64,000 bases of DNA from JAXDMK01 sp963765955 (GCA_963765955.1 CAVXYA010000009.1:62001-126000); one strand, 5' to 3'. Shown: positions 52,892-63,259, counted from the first letter of the stretch. Notes: a model not told the origin generated them from the letters alone. Numbers and translations: made by a program.

Positions 52892-55800
52892 CCACCCGCC
52901 TGTTGCCTGCCGGCCCCGGCCGGCGTGACCTCGCCGAGCCAACCGACGATCACGGGCCGAGCCCGATCGGCCGATGGGTGCTGCACCGGGCCGGCATCCT
53001 CAACGTGTGGCAGTACGACCGGGTCGAGCTGCGCTTCGCCGGCGGCCGCCTGCTGCTGCGAGGCAAGAACGGCGCCGGCAAGTCCAAGGCGCTCGAGATC
53101 CTGCTCCCATTCCTGCTCGATGGAGACACCCGCGCCCTCGACGCCACTGGTCGCGACCGCACCACCGTCCGCTGGCTGATGACCGAGGGCCGCCCCAACG
53201 GGAACCACGTCGGCTACGTGTGGCTCGAGCTGCGGTGCGTCGACGACGACGGTGCCGAGACATTCCAGACCCTCGGCGCCGGGCTCAAGGCCTCGACCGC
53301 CGCCGGTCGGGCCGACAGCTGGTTCTTCCTCACCCACCAGCGGGTCGGGATCGACCTCGAGCTCGACGTCGCCGGTGAGTGCCTCTCGATCGAGCGCCTG
53401 AAGGAGGCCCTCGGCGACGACGCGGTCACCGCCTCGGGGGCCGAGCACCGCCGCCGGGTCGGGCGTCACGTCTTCGGACTGTTCGACGAGGCCCGCTACC
53501 GCAACCTGCTCCATCTGTTGCACCGGCTTCGCGACCCCAACATCGGGAACCGGGTCGAGGCCGGCGAGCTGGCCAGCGTGCTCACCGACGCCCTTCCACC
53601 GATCGACGAGCGGGTGCTCACGGAGGCGGCAGGCCACTTCGACGACCTCGACGCCATCCGCGATCAGGTCGACCGTTCGACGCGCACGGCCATGGCCCTC
53701 GGGCAGTTCCTCGGTGACTACCGGCGCTACACCCGCACCGTGCTGTCCCGCCGGGCGGCGGCCGTCGAGCAGGCCGAGGCGGCCCGGGCCCGGGCCGCCC
53801 GCACCACCCGCCAGCTCGCCCGAGCGGTCGACGAGGCGGCCAGCGCGGCCTCGCGGGCAGAGGAGGTGCTCGTCGCCCACCGCTGCGAGCGCACCGATCG
53901 GGAAGCCGAACGCCGCCAGCTCGAGCGGAGCGAGGGCTACCGGGCCCACCAGGACCTCATCGACCGCCAGGAGCGAGTCGCCGCCCTCGACGTGGCCGCG
54001 GGCATCGCCGAGTCGGCCGCCGGTCGGGCCGACGCCGCTCATCGTCGTGCCTTCGTCGACCTCACCGCAGCTCGCGACGAGGTGCACCGGTCCCTGGCGA
54101 CGGCCGGAGAGGCGGCGGCGACGGTCGCCGGGCTGGCGAACGAGGCGGGCCTCGAGGCGTCGCTGCTCGGTCCTCCTCCGGCCACCGGTGCCGACGGCGA
54201 TGTGGATGCCACCGGGCTGACGATCGCCGACGAGCGAGCTCGAACGGCGCGCACGCTCGTCGACGGGCGCCGCCGGCGAGCGGACGACCTCAGGACGTTG
54301 GCCCAGCAGGCGGAACGGGCGGCTCAGGAGGCCGTCGGTGCCGACGACCGGGCCGCCGCGTCCGAAGCCGAGGTCGACCAGGAACGGATGCGCGTGGCGG
54401 AGGCACGGTCGGCCCACGGCGCCGCCGAGCAAGTGTGGATCGGTGCCGTCGACGCCTGGACCACCACGGGCCCGGCGTCGACGGTCGATGTCGACTGGGC
54501 CCCGGTGCGCTCCGTCCTCGCCCCCAGCCGAGGGGGACCGGCGCTGGTCGCCGACGTGCGCCGGGCCGTCGCCGACGCCCTGGCGCGGCCACTGCAGCAG
54601 GCCCGGCAGTCCGCCGCCGAGGCAGACGTGGCGGTGGCCCGCGCCGAAGAGTCCCTGGCCGGGGCGGAGGCCAGGCTGGCCGATGTCGAGGCGCAGCCCG
54701 AAACCCGGCCGGCGACGTCTCGGTTCAGCAGTGCCGAGCGCGACCCGGCCGCCGGAGCTCCGTTCTATGAGCTCGTCGACCTGGCTCCTGGGGTGGGTGC
54801 CGACGACGCCGCCGGCCTGGAGGCTGCGCTCGAGGCAGCTGGCCTGCTCGACGCGTGGGTCACAGCGGACGGGCTCGTTGTCCACCCCGGCACCCGCGAC
54901 ACGCTGCTGCGGGTCGACGCCCCGGCCTTGCCCACCGGCACCGCCACCCTGGCCGACGTCCTCGTACCAGCGGCGGCCGACGGCAGCCCGGTAGGTCCCG
55001 ACACCGTCTCGGGCGTGCTGCGGGCCGTCGGCCTGGGCGAGCAGCCCACGGCCGAATCGTGGGTCGGCCTCGACGGCCGGTGGGTGCTCGGCGTCCTCCG
55101 CGGCGCCTACCGCAAGGAAACCGTCGAATTCCTCGGGGCCGGCGCCCGGCGGGCCACGCGCGAGCGGCTGATCGCCGAACTGCGGAGCGAGGTGGCCAGC
55201 GCGTAGAGCCGATGTCGCCGAGGCAGGTGGTCGGGCCGAGGTCGCGGCCCATCGCCGCGACGCCCTCGAGGGGTTGCCCGCCACCCTGCCGCCGGCCGAC
55301 GCCATCGACGAGGCCGAGCGCGACCTGCGTACTGCCGAGCGCACCCTCGCTGCCGCCCGCGCCCGCCACGACGCCGACCGCCGGCGGGCCGAGGAGGCCA
55401 GAGCAACTGCCAACCGGATGGCGGCAGTCGTCGCCCACCAGGCCATGGACGACGGGTTCCCCACCACCGTCGCCGACCTCGACCGCCTCCTCGCGGCCAT
55501 GGGCGAGCTGCGCGACTACCTCGCCGATCACCGGCGGGCCCTGCGCGACCTGGCACGCGACGCGGAGCGCCTGGCGGTCCGCCGGGCTGAGGAAGCCGAC
55601 CGCCGGGTCGAGGCGGCCGGCGTGGCTGGCGAAGCCCGTCAGCGGCGGGGCGAGCACGACATCGCAGCCCACGAGCTCGACACCCTGCGCCAGGCGCTGG
55701 CGGCGACGGTCGACGCCGTGCTGATCGAGCACGCACAGGTCACAGCCCGACTGGCCGAGCTCGAACAGTCGCTGCTGCCAGCGGCCGACGCCGCCCGGCG

Positions 55801-57010
55801 CCAGGCCGACGCCGATCACGCCACTGCCGCAGCCCGCCTGGTCGAGGCTCGCCGCGTCGACGACGAGGCCCGGGCTCTGCTCGTCGGTGCCGGGCAGGTG
55901 CTCGCGGAGGCGGTCGCCCTTCCCGGCGTCCTCCTCGCCGCCACCGGGCTCGACCCCCAGCAGCTCGATGGCCTCGATCCCCTCGGATCCGGGTCAGATC
56001 CCGGACGGGCGGGCGTGGCCCTCGCGGCCGCGGTTGCGCCTCTTGTCGACGGCGACGACGAGGTGTCCGACGGCATGATCCTCTCCCGCTACGACCGCCT
56101 CAGCGAGGCCCTCCCCGGTGGCTACGACTCCGCCATCGACGAGCACGGCGGCGTCAAGGTGGTCCACGTGGCCGACGACTCTGGCCGCCAGACCCTGGCC
56201 GTGGTGGCGGCCCGCCTGGCCGAGGAGGCCGAGGCCGCTCGCAGCCGCCTGGCCGCCCGAGAGCGCGAGGTGCTGGAGCGCTTCCTGCTGCGGGAGCTGG
56301 CCGACGAGGTGCGCTCCAAGCTGCTCGACGCCCTCGACCTGGTGGCCGGCGCCAACCGCACCCTGGCCGGCGTGAGCACGTCGCACGGCAAGGGCGCCCA
56401 CCTCGACTGGAAGCTGCGTGACGACGCGACCGCGCCGGCCGGTGTGGCGGCCCGCCTCCTCGTCGACGAGCTGCGCGACGAGGCGGCTGACGCCGAGTTG
56501 CGGGACACGCTGCTCGCGCTCATCGAGGCGGAGCGGGCGGCCGATCCCGCATCCGGGTACGAGCAGCATCTGCGGGCCGCCCTCGACTACCGCAGCTGGT
56601 ATCGATTCACGGTCAAGGTCACCGACACCGCCCATCCCGGGTCGTCGCGCATCCTCTCCAGTCGGCTCGGTCTGTCCCAGGGCGAGCAACGGGTGCTCTC
56701 CTACCTGGCGCTGTTCGCGGCCGCCGCGTCGCACTTCGAGGCGATCGCCCGCGACACGCCCACTGCCCCTCGCCTGCTCTTGCTCGACGACGCCTTCGCC
56801 AAGGTCGACGAGCCCACCCATGGCCACCTGCTCGGCCTGCTCGTCCACCTTGGACTCGACTTCGTGCTCACCAGCGAGCGGATGTGGGGCTGCTTTCCGT
56901 CGGTCCCCAGCCTGGAGATCTACGAGGCGGTACGGGATCCGGCGCTGCCCGGCGTCGCCCTCGTCCACTTCCGGTGGGACGGCCACCAGCGCCACCTCGT
57001 CGGCGTGTGA
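52888..57010 (+). CDS. jetC: Wadjet-type SMC-like ATPase JetC (TIGR02680), one frame break
   Basis: About 1373 residues. The ATPase head is split over the two ends. Walker A is GKNGAGKS at residues 59-66. Two long coiled coils follow, with an Ala-, Arg- and Glu-rich heptad pattern (AAAVEQAEAARARAARTTRQLARAVDEAAS). The C-terminal head has the signature SRLGLSQGEQRVLSYLAL and Walker B RLLLLDDAFAKVDEPTHG. JetC extrudes DNA loops so that JetD can test and cut small circles. The reading frame breaks at 55205: the first part ends LRSEVASA, and restoring one base gives RADVAEAGGRAEV, a smooth coiled coil. GTG start at 52888. Confidence 0.87.
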
Positions 57011-58245
57011 CTGCAACCGGGGTTACCGCGCTCGACCGGCCGGGCCTCGGCCGGTTGTGGGACCAGGTGGCCGATCGCCTGCAGCGCAATGGCCTGCGGC
57101 CCACCGGCCTGGTTCGGCTCGACCAACTCGACCGGACCGAGCGTCACGCCCTCGCCGGCCTCCTGGGACGACCGGTCGTCGGCGATCGGGTCACCGTCGA
57201 CCTCGCCGGTCTCGACCGCCGGCTCCGCGACAGTGGAGCCGCGTCAGGCCTGGTGGCGGCGGCCGACCGCTTGCGGGGGCCGCTCGTCGACCGACCCGGC
57301 CGGCGCCAGGACCGGGCCGACGCCGTCGCACGCGTCTGGGCCGCCGGCCGCAGAGCCCTCGACGACGTCGGACTGGCCGCGTGCCCGTGGGTCGAGCCGT
57401 GGCTCGAGGAGCTGCGCCGAGCGGGATCGCTCGGACGGGTTCCCCCCGAAAGGGCGGAACGGGCCCTCGCCACCGCGGTCCGGTGCGTGGCCGCCTTGCC
57501 GCGCCATCCGGGTGACGCCCCCTGCGGACGGGGAGAGCTGGCGTCGCTGCTCACCGGGGACGCCCACGGCCTCGACGACGGCAGCCTGGTCGGAGCCGTG
57601 GTCCTCCGGGCCGCGGCCGCCATCGCCGGCACACCGTACCCAGCGAGCCCGGCCGGCCGGCGGGCGCTGTGGCGTTCGGTGGGCGTGATCACCGACGAGG
57701 TCTCCACCACCGCCCTCACCGCCGGCCTTCGCTCGACCGGCGACACCTGGCTCGACGATCGCACCCGCGCCGGGTGGGAGTCCCATCTCACCGCCCGCGA
57801 CCTGCGGAGGCTCGACCTCGTGTGCCCGGTGGGAGCTGTCGTCCACGTGTGCGAGAACCCGCGGGTGCTCGAAGCGGCGCTCGATGCCCAGTGTCGCAGC
57901 GCGGTCGTCTGCACGCTCGGGCAACCGACCGTGGTCGTTCTGTCGTTGCTCGAGCAGCTCCGAGTCGCGGGCGCCGAGCTGCGCTACCACGGCGACTTCG
58001 ACTGGCCCGGTATCGCGATCGCCAACCTGCTCGTCGGGGTCCACCAATGCCGGCCCTGGCGGTTCGCGGCCGCCGACTACGTCGGTGCCCTGGCCCGCCT
58101 CGCCCCCATCGTCGCCGAGCTTCCCCTGCTGGGCTCCGAGCCGGTGACCGCAAGTTGGGATCCACGACTCACCTCGGCGATGGCCGCCGCCGGCCGAGCC
58201 GTCCACGAGGAGCTTTTGCTCGACGAGCTGCTCGCCGACCTCTGA
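57007..58245 (+). CDS. jetD: Wadjet-type nuclease JetD (DUF2399/DUF3323, Toprim-like; TIGR02679)
   Basis: 412 residues. The C-terminal DUF2399 domain is Toprim-like, related to topoisomerase VI A and Spo11: Glu283 in VVHVCENPRVLEAAL and the DxD pair D330/D332 in LRYHGDFDWPGIAIAN. These three acidic residues bind the metal for DNA cleavage. The N-terminal part (about 1-200) is the DUF3323-like arm. GTG at 57007 sits in a GTGA overlap with jetC. Complete and unbroken. The operon ends here, one base pair before an 18-bp tRNA-Lys-derived repeat. Confidence 0.88.
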   Translation: MTATGVTALDRPGLGRLWDQVADRLQRNGLRPTGLVRLDQLDRTERHALAGLLGRPVVGDRVTVDLAGLDRRLRDSGAASGLVAAADRLRGPLVDRPGRRQDRADAVARVWAAGRRALDDVGLAACPWVEPWLEELRRAGSLGRVPPERAERALATAVRCVAALPRHPGDAPCGRGELASLLTGDAHGLDDGSLVGAVVLRAAAAIAGTPYPASPAGRRALWRSVGVITDEVSTTALTAGLRSTGDTWLDDRTRAGWESHLTARDLRRLDLVCPVGAVVHVCENPRVLEAALDAQCRSAVVCTLGQPTVVVLSLLEQLRVAGAELRYHGDFDWPGIAIANLLVGVHQCRPWRFAAADYVGALARLAPIVAELPLLGSEPVTASWDPRLTSAMAAAGRAVHEELLLDELLADL

Positions 58246-58246
58246 C

Positions 58247-58264
58247 GGAGTGCGCCCCCAGGGA
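58247..58264. repeat. 18-bp copy of the tRNA-Lys 3' end (att-like site)
   Basis: GGAGTGCGCCCCCAGGGA is identical to 63616-63633, which covers the last 14 nt of tRNA-Lys (minus strand) and 4 nt beyond its 3' end. It is followed by GTCC and a run of eight T. This is what an attachment-site core left by a tRNA-Lys integrase looks like. Confidence 0.6.
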
Positions 58265-58390
58265 GTCCTTTTTTTTGCCGATCGTCTTTCGAGTGCGCCG
58301 GTCCGCTGCTTGACCGGGCGGGTTCGCCGGTGGAACAGGGATGCTTGAACCGGTGCCAAGGATCCGCCCGAGTAGCCCTGCGCAGCATCG

Positions 58391-59474
58391 CTACGGCTTT
58401 CGAGCGAGGATGACACTGCGGTCCGGCCCCGCCTCCCGATGCGTGATTTCTTCGAAGCCCGCATCGACGAGAAATCCGTCCATCTCTCGCACGGACCAAC
58501 ACTTTCCCCAGGTGGAGTGAGTGAGCAGTACGGAATAGCGGGCGATCGGCAACGGCCCCGTCTTGTCAGTATTGATGTGGGCATCGTGGTCGACCAGCCA
58601 GCCTCCTGAGGGCAGTGCGTTGAACGAACCGGTCAGGATTCGGCGCACCCGGTCCTCGTCCCAATCGTGGAGCACGTGCGAGAGCAGATGCAGGTCGTGG
58701 TCGCCAGGCAACACATCGAACAAGTCTCCGCTCACGACCGCGACACGATCGGCGTATCCGCGCTCGGCGAGGATCGTTCGAGCGGCCGAGTCCACAGGGA
58801 CGCGCTCGAAAACGGTCGCGTGCAGGCCCGGACGTTCGTCCACGAGCGCGGTCGCGGTAGATCCCCGAACCACCTGCGATGTCGAGGAGGCGGTCACCGG
58901 GAACGTCCGCCAAGCAACTGGCCAGGGCGGGTGCGAGCAGTGTTCCCCGAGCGTCCATGGCCGCGGTGATGCTCCTGGCGAAGGCGACGCCGGCCAGCTC
59001 GCTCTCCCAGTCACCACCGCTCGCGGCACTTGCCCAGCTGGCGGGCTCGCCAGTCCTGAGTACCTGCAGGAGCTCACGACAGATAGGTCGGTCTCGGAGC
59101 GAGGCGTAGTACGGGCGCAGGTCGAAGCACCCCCCGGCGGCCAGATGCTCGATCGCGATGGGGGTCGGTCGGAGCGGATTTGGCTCTGGCTCCAGGAGAC
59201 CCATCGCCCGGAGGAGCGTGCACATGACGTCGGCCGGGCGAGGCGCCAGTCCGAGCTCGCGACAGAGTCCGTCGAGATCGACGGGATGTTCGTTCAGCCT
59301 CGTGAAGACGTCCAGCCACGCCACGGCCGCGAGAACCAGATCATCGGCGTAGATCCCGTCCCGTACCCGGCAGAGGTCGAAGCCCGCCGGAGTTTCAGGA
59401 GCCATCCCCGCATCCTTGTCGACGCAGGTCCGCCAGCGGAGCCCCGGAGCAGGCCGCATGACGGCCGCCGACAT
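58391..59474 (-). CDS. O-methyltransferase (plant-type, dimerisation plus SAM domain), one frame break
   Basis: About 360 residues. The N-terminal helical dimerisation region (GIYADDLVLAAVAWLDVFTRLNEHPVDLDGLCRELGLAPRPADVMCTLLRAMGLL) is followed by the SAM-binding motif RLLDIAGGSGIY. After a frame change near 58865 come TVFERVPVDSAARTILAERG, then VVSGDLFDVLPGDHDLHLLSHVLHDWDEDRVRRIL with the catalytic-histidine region. These enzymes methylate small aromatic or polyketide-like molecules. ATG at 59474 was chosen for its GGAGGGG 7 nt upstream; ATG at 59405 also possible. Confidence 0.8.
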
Positions 59475-59700
59475 CGCCACCCCTCCGTGAACTTGCCCGG
59501 TCCATTTGCCGTCGCTTCCCAGGCCGGCGAAGCGGCCGACGTTGGCCCGGACCTGATCATCGCCGAGGGAGGGGAGGGGGGCGGGTTCGGGCGCGCTCTG
59601 AGCCCGGACCCGTTCGCTCAAATGTCCCTCGTCGGTGAACCGGGCTACATTTGGCTGAATTCGCACTACTCGGCCGGGGCAACTCAAGGAAAGGGATTCC

Positions 59701-60297
59701 ATGAGCCATGCCGGTTACGAGTTGTCAGTCAGCGGTGATGGGAGGGGCGAGGGTGTTTTTGCCACCCATCGCTTTCGGGTCGGTGAGACCGTTCTCGTCG
59801 GCGAGATCGAGCGGAGGCTGCCCGGGAACCATTCCCACGCCACCCAGCTCGGCCTCTGCGAGTACGTCCAGGTGCGTGGCTTGGGATCGAAGGTCAATCA
59901 TTCGTGCGACCCGAACTGCGGCGTTCGGATCAACGATTTCGGCGCCCCCGACCTGGTAGCTCGACGGGACATCGAGCCCGGCGAGGAGATCACCTTCGAC
60001 TACGCCATGCGCAACTACTCGATCGAGCACTTCCCGAGCCGGTGCCGGTGCGGAATGGCGACCTGCCGGGAGACGGTCACAGGGTGGAAGGATCTTTCCC
60101 CGGAGAGGAAGGCCGCCTACCGGGGGCTCATGGCGCCATACCTGCTCGACCTTGACCGAGAAGCGCGCACCGGTGCTCGGCTCTCCTCCCATCGTCGGCA
60201 CGCTGACCGAGGCCAGCCGTTGTCGGAACGCAAGGATCGGCGGGTCGTCCCGTCGGCCGCTGGAGACCCACCCGCCCAAACGGGGTCGCAAGCCTGA
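59701..60297 (+). CDS. SET-domain protein (protein-lysine methyltransferase-like)
   Basis: 198 residues. Small SET domain: GRGEGVFATHRFRVGETVL at the start, VNHSCDPNC at residues 65-73 with the Asn-His-Ser-Cys motif, and GEEITFDYA at 94-102 with the catalytic Tyr101. A post-SET-like cluster CRCGMATCRETV has Cys115, Cys117 and Cys122. SET proteins are eukaryote-like and sporadic in bacteria, where some act as effectors and others modify bacterial proteins. The arginine-rich last 50 residues look like they may be out of frame. AAGGAAAGGG precedes the ATG. Confidence 0.85.
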   Translation: MSHAGYELSVSGDGRGEGVFATHRFRVGETVLVGEIERRLPGNHSHATQLGLCEYVQVRGLGSKVNHSCDPNCGVRINDFGAPDLVARRDIEPGEEITFDYAMRNYSIEHFPSRCRCGMATCRETVTGWKDLSPERKAAYRGLMAPYLLDLDREARTGARLSSHRRHADRGQPLSERKDRRVVPSAAGDPPAQTGSQA

Positions 60298-60520
60298 GCG
60301 GCATCGCCGCACGCCGCACGCGGCGCGGCGTTCCGTGCGGCGTCGAGGTTTCGAGAAATGAGTGTGAGGCCGCAAGAGCCCGAGACAAGCGGGCTGATCC
60401 GCGGTCGTCAAACACGCAACGAATAGTCGGAGCACAAGTCTGAGTGCCCTTCGGACGATTCTCAGCCGCCACCGTGCGAGGTCGCCCTGCCATGGAGGAC
60501 CGAGGTCGTAACCTTGCGGC
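60298..60520. other. Gap between SET gene and ABC exporter
   Basis: Contains a perfect 10-bp inverted repeat, ACGCCGCACG (60311-60320) and CGTGCGGCGT (60334-60343), which could terminate the SET transcript although no T run follows. The remainder may hold the exporter promoter. I looked for a small precursor peptide and found none. Confidence 0.4.
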
Positions 60521-62333
60521 GTGGGCTTGGGGACCGCGGTCGAGCCGGAGGAAGCCGCCTGCCTGGTCGCCCCCACGCCGGCGCTGGCCGCGGTCCCCGA
60601 GGGTCAGCCACCATGGCGATGGCTCCTGCCGTTCTTCCGACCCCACCGCCGGCCCTTCGTCACCGCCGTCGCACTCGGACTCGGCGCCGCCGGCCTGGAG
60701 ATGCTGATTCCCCTCGCCGCCGGCCGCATCGTCGACGGCGCCATCGCCGAAGGGGACCGGGGCCAGCTCCACCTGCTGGCCCTCGGCATGCTCGGCGTCC
60801 TGGTGGCCGCAGTGACCGCCGGCCTCGTCCAGCGCTGGCTGCTGGCCCGGGTCGCCGTCCGCTACTGACGCGGCCACGCTCCACCACATCACCGAGCGGC
60901 TTCTGGCCCTGCCCGCCACCTACTTCGGCGCCCGCCGCACCGGCGACATCGAACGGAGGGTCGCCGGCATGCGCCAGGTCCGCATCTACCTGGTGCAGCA
61001 GGGCGTGGTCGGCCTCACCGCCGCGGCCCAGGTCGCGGCGGCCGTCGTGATCATGGGGATCCTCAGCCCACCGCTGGCCGCGACGCACCTGGCCACCGTG
61101 CCCCTCTACGCGGCGGCCATGGCGTACTCCCGCCGCCGGCTCCGGCCCATCCTGGCCTCTCTCGAAGAGTCGTTCGGCACCTATCACTCCCGCCAGATCG
61201 ATGCCATCCGCGGCATCGACACGATCAAGGCCCGGGGCGCGGAACACGCTTTCCAGACGCTGATGCGCCGGCAGTTCGACGCCCTCGCCGGCCGGGTCTA
61301 CCGGTCCGACCTGGCCTTCATGCGCTACGACGCCGCCGTATCCCTCGTCACCTTCCTCACCCTGGCCCTGGTGCTCTGGGCGGGAGGGCTGTTCGTCCTC
61401 GGGGGCGACCTGTCCATCGGCGAGCTGGTCGCCTTCAACGGCCTGGTCGTGCTGGCCAACGGCCCGGTCGGCAACCTGCTGCGCCTCTGGGACGAGCTGC
61501 AGTACGCCAGCGTGCTCCTCGGCCGCCTCGACGACGTGCTGGCCCAGGAGTCCGAGCAGGGCGAGAACCACAGCCACCTGCAATCAGTGCCGGTCCTGAG
61601 CGGGCGGGTTTCCATCCAGCACCTCACCGTGCGCACGCAGGGGCCCGTCCCGGCGACGATCCTCGACGACGTCTCGCTCGAGGTCGAACCCGGCCAGACC
61701 ATCGCCCTCGTCGGGCGCAGCGGTGCCGGCAAGACAACTCTCGTGCGCTGCCTCGCAGGTCTCCAGCCCGTCACGTCTGGCCGCATCCTCTACGACGGCA
61801 TCGACCTCGACAGCCTCGATCACCGGGAACTGCGTCGCCGCATCGGCTTCGTCCTCCAGGCCGACCACCTGTTCGACGGCACCCTGGCCGCCAACATCGC
61901 CCTGGGCGAGGAGGAGGTCGACCTCGAGCGGGTGCGGTGGGCGGCCCGGGTGGCCGACGCCGCCGGCTTCATCGAGCGCCTGCCCCTCGGCTACGGCACG
62001 CACATCGGCGAGACGGGCATCCGGCTCTCCGGCGGGCAGGCCCAGCGGGTGGCGATCGCCCGCGCCGTCTACCGCAAGCCGTCGATCCTGATCCTCGACG
62101 AGGCGACCTCGTCGCTGGACGCCGAGTCCGAGCAGGCCGTCCGCCACGGTATCGATGAGCTCCTCCACGGCCGCACCGCCTTTGTGATCGCCCACCGCCT
62201 GAGCACCGTGCGGGAGGCCGACCGCATCGTCGTCCTCGACCACGGCCGGGTCGTCGAGCAGGGCACCCACGACGACCTGCTGGCCCGCCGCAGCCTCTAC
62301 TGGCACCTCGCCGGCCAGCAGGTTGACGGCTGA
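60521..62333 (+). CDS. ABC exporter (transmembrane plus ATPase fused), one frame break
   Basis: About 603 residues. Residues 1-320 hold six membrane helices (FVTAVALGLGAAGLEMLIPL; LLALGMLGVLVAAVTAGLV; VSLVTFLTLALVLWAGGLF), and residues 350-600 the ATPase: Walker A ALVGRSGAGKTTLV, signature IRLSGGQAQRVAIARA, Walker B ILILDEATSSLDAESE, H-loop FVIAHRLSTV. The transmembrane part resembles peptidase-C39-type bacteriocin exporters, but the peptidase domain is absent. The frame breaks near 60866 (...LLARVAVRY, continuing with DAATLHHITERLLAL). GTG at 60521. Cargo unknown. Confidence 0.85.
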
Positions 62334-62372
62334 GGGCCGGGGCCCGTCTGTCGCTGAGCAGGACGTTTGCGG

Positions 62373-62415
62373 TGCGCCCCCGGGGACCCGAACCCTGAAC
62401 CGGCAGATTAAGAGT
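62373..62415 (-). pseudogene. Partial tRNA-Lys(CTT) remnant (att-like)
   Basis: About 43 nt that match the 3' half of the intact tRNA-Lys at 63620-63692, from the acceptor end through the T arm to the anticodon (GATTAAGAGT on the plus strand), with scattered substitutions and one deleted base. It lies 40 nt after the exporter stop. Such half-tRNAs mark where an element carried a tRNA 3' end into the chromosome. Confidence 0.65.
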
Positions 62416-62429
62416 TGTTCCTGATTGTC

Positions 62430-62939
62430 TTACGGCCAAGCCCTGCCGAGCGCCTTGGCCACGGTGCTCAGCTTTACGATGAGTCGCCGCGGGTTGCCCG
62501 GCACCGCCGCGAAGTCGTGGGCCTCGTAGAACGCCGCAGCAGCGTCATCGACAGCGTCGACCACGACAATCTTGCCGCCGGCGACGAGAGCAGCGTCGAC
62601 GACGGTCGACAGCGCCCGGATCAGCAGCTCTTGGCCCAGGCCCTGTCCTTGGAGCCTCGTGTCCAGAGCGAGCTTGGCCAGAAGAATCGCCGGTACCTGG
62701 CGGGGCGCCCGTTGTCCCATACGCCGTGGCGCTTGCTCCCGCTCGATGAGATGAGGAGCCAACGCGAAGTACCCCAGCACCTCCCTGTGGCCCTCCTCGA
62801 TCAGGACGTAGCTCCGGGTGCCCTGCCCAACGGCATGCCGAGCGTGGTTGTGAAGCCAGTCGGTCAGGTTGCTGTTTCCGCAGTCGAAGGATGCGACGTC
62901 GTGTTCGTCGGTGAGCGGCTCGACGACGAGGCCGGCCAT
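62430..62939 (-). CDS. GNAT-fold toxin (TacT/AtaT-like)
   Basis: 169 residues. GNAT acetyltransferase with the acetyl-CoA loop TRLQGQGLGQELLIRAL and the N-terminal DEHDVASFDCGNSNLTDWLHNHARHAVG that is typical of GNAT toxins of the DUF1778-GNAT type. Toxins of this family acetylate aminoacyl-tRNA and stop translation. Its ATG overlaps the antitoxin stop by 1 nt (TGATG). Together they form a type II toxin-antitoxin system within the tRNA-Lys island. Confidence 0.85.
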   Translation of the reverse strand: MAGLVVEPLTDEHDVASFDCGNSNLTDWLHNHARHAVGQGTRSYVLIEEGHREVLGYFALAPHLIEREQAPRRMGQRAPRQVPAILLAKLALDTRLQGQGLGQELLIRALSTVVDAALVAGGKIVVVDAVDDAAAAFYEAHDFAAVPGNPRRLIVKLSTVAKALGRAWP

Positions 62940-63211
62940 CAGCCGATGCGGCGAACCTGGCTTACGCGTTTGCCCGCTTGTACGAGCCGAGGCGCCCGAC
63001 CGGGCTCGTCGAGCGCAGCCACCAACCGGTCGAAGTACTCGGCGGGTACCACGGTCACAGTGGGTTCCGCGAGGATCTGGTCAGCGCGCTCGACCGCCGC
63101 CTCCACGATGAACGAGGACAGTGACCGGCCCTCGAATCGCGCGGCGCGCTCGATCCGCGCCCGCTCGTCTGCTGACAGTCGGGCCTCTACCCGTTCGGAC
63201 CTTGTCGACAT
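62939..63211 (-). CDS. DUF1778 ribbon-helix-helix antitoxin (TacA-like)
   Basis: 90 residues. Ribbon-helix-helix RSERVEARLSADERARIERAARFEGRSLSSFIVEAAVERA (residues 4-43), then the neutralising tail (EYFDRLVAALDEPGRAPRLVQAGKRVSQVRRIG). It binds and blocks the GNAT toxin and represses its own promoter. ATG at 63211. First gene of the pair. Confidence 0.85.
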   Translation of the reverse strand: MSTRSERVEARLSADERARIERAARFEGRSLSSFIVEAAVERADQILAEPTVTVVPAEYFDRLVAALDEPGRAPRLVQAGKRVSQVRRIG

Positions 63212-63227
63212 CGTGGCTCCTCGTGAT

Positions 63228-63259
63228 CCGTACAAACACCGTACCGGAACATTGTACGG
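63228..63259 (-). promoter_or_regulatory. Promoter/operator of the GNAT-DUF1778 operon
   Basis: A good -10 hexamer TACAAT (minus strand, 63256-63251) lies about 40 nt before the antitoxin start. It overlaps half-sites CCGTAC at 63228-63233 and 63239-63244 and GTACGG at 63254-63259; the last two form an inverted repeat. This is the pattern expected for a ribbon-helix-helix autorepressor. Confidence 0.6.

Noticed and set aside
55190..55220. Programmed ribosomal frameshift in jetC
   Set aside because: No slippery sequence or downstream pseudoknot is evident, and similar breaks occur in many unrelated genes of this window, so an indel error is simpler.
52825..55500. An 891-residue minus-strand frame opposite jetC
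   Set aside because: Shadow of the SMC gene in a GC-rich genome; no motifs, no start signals.
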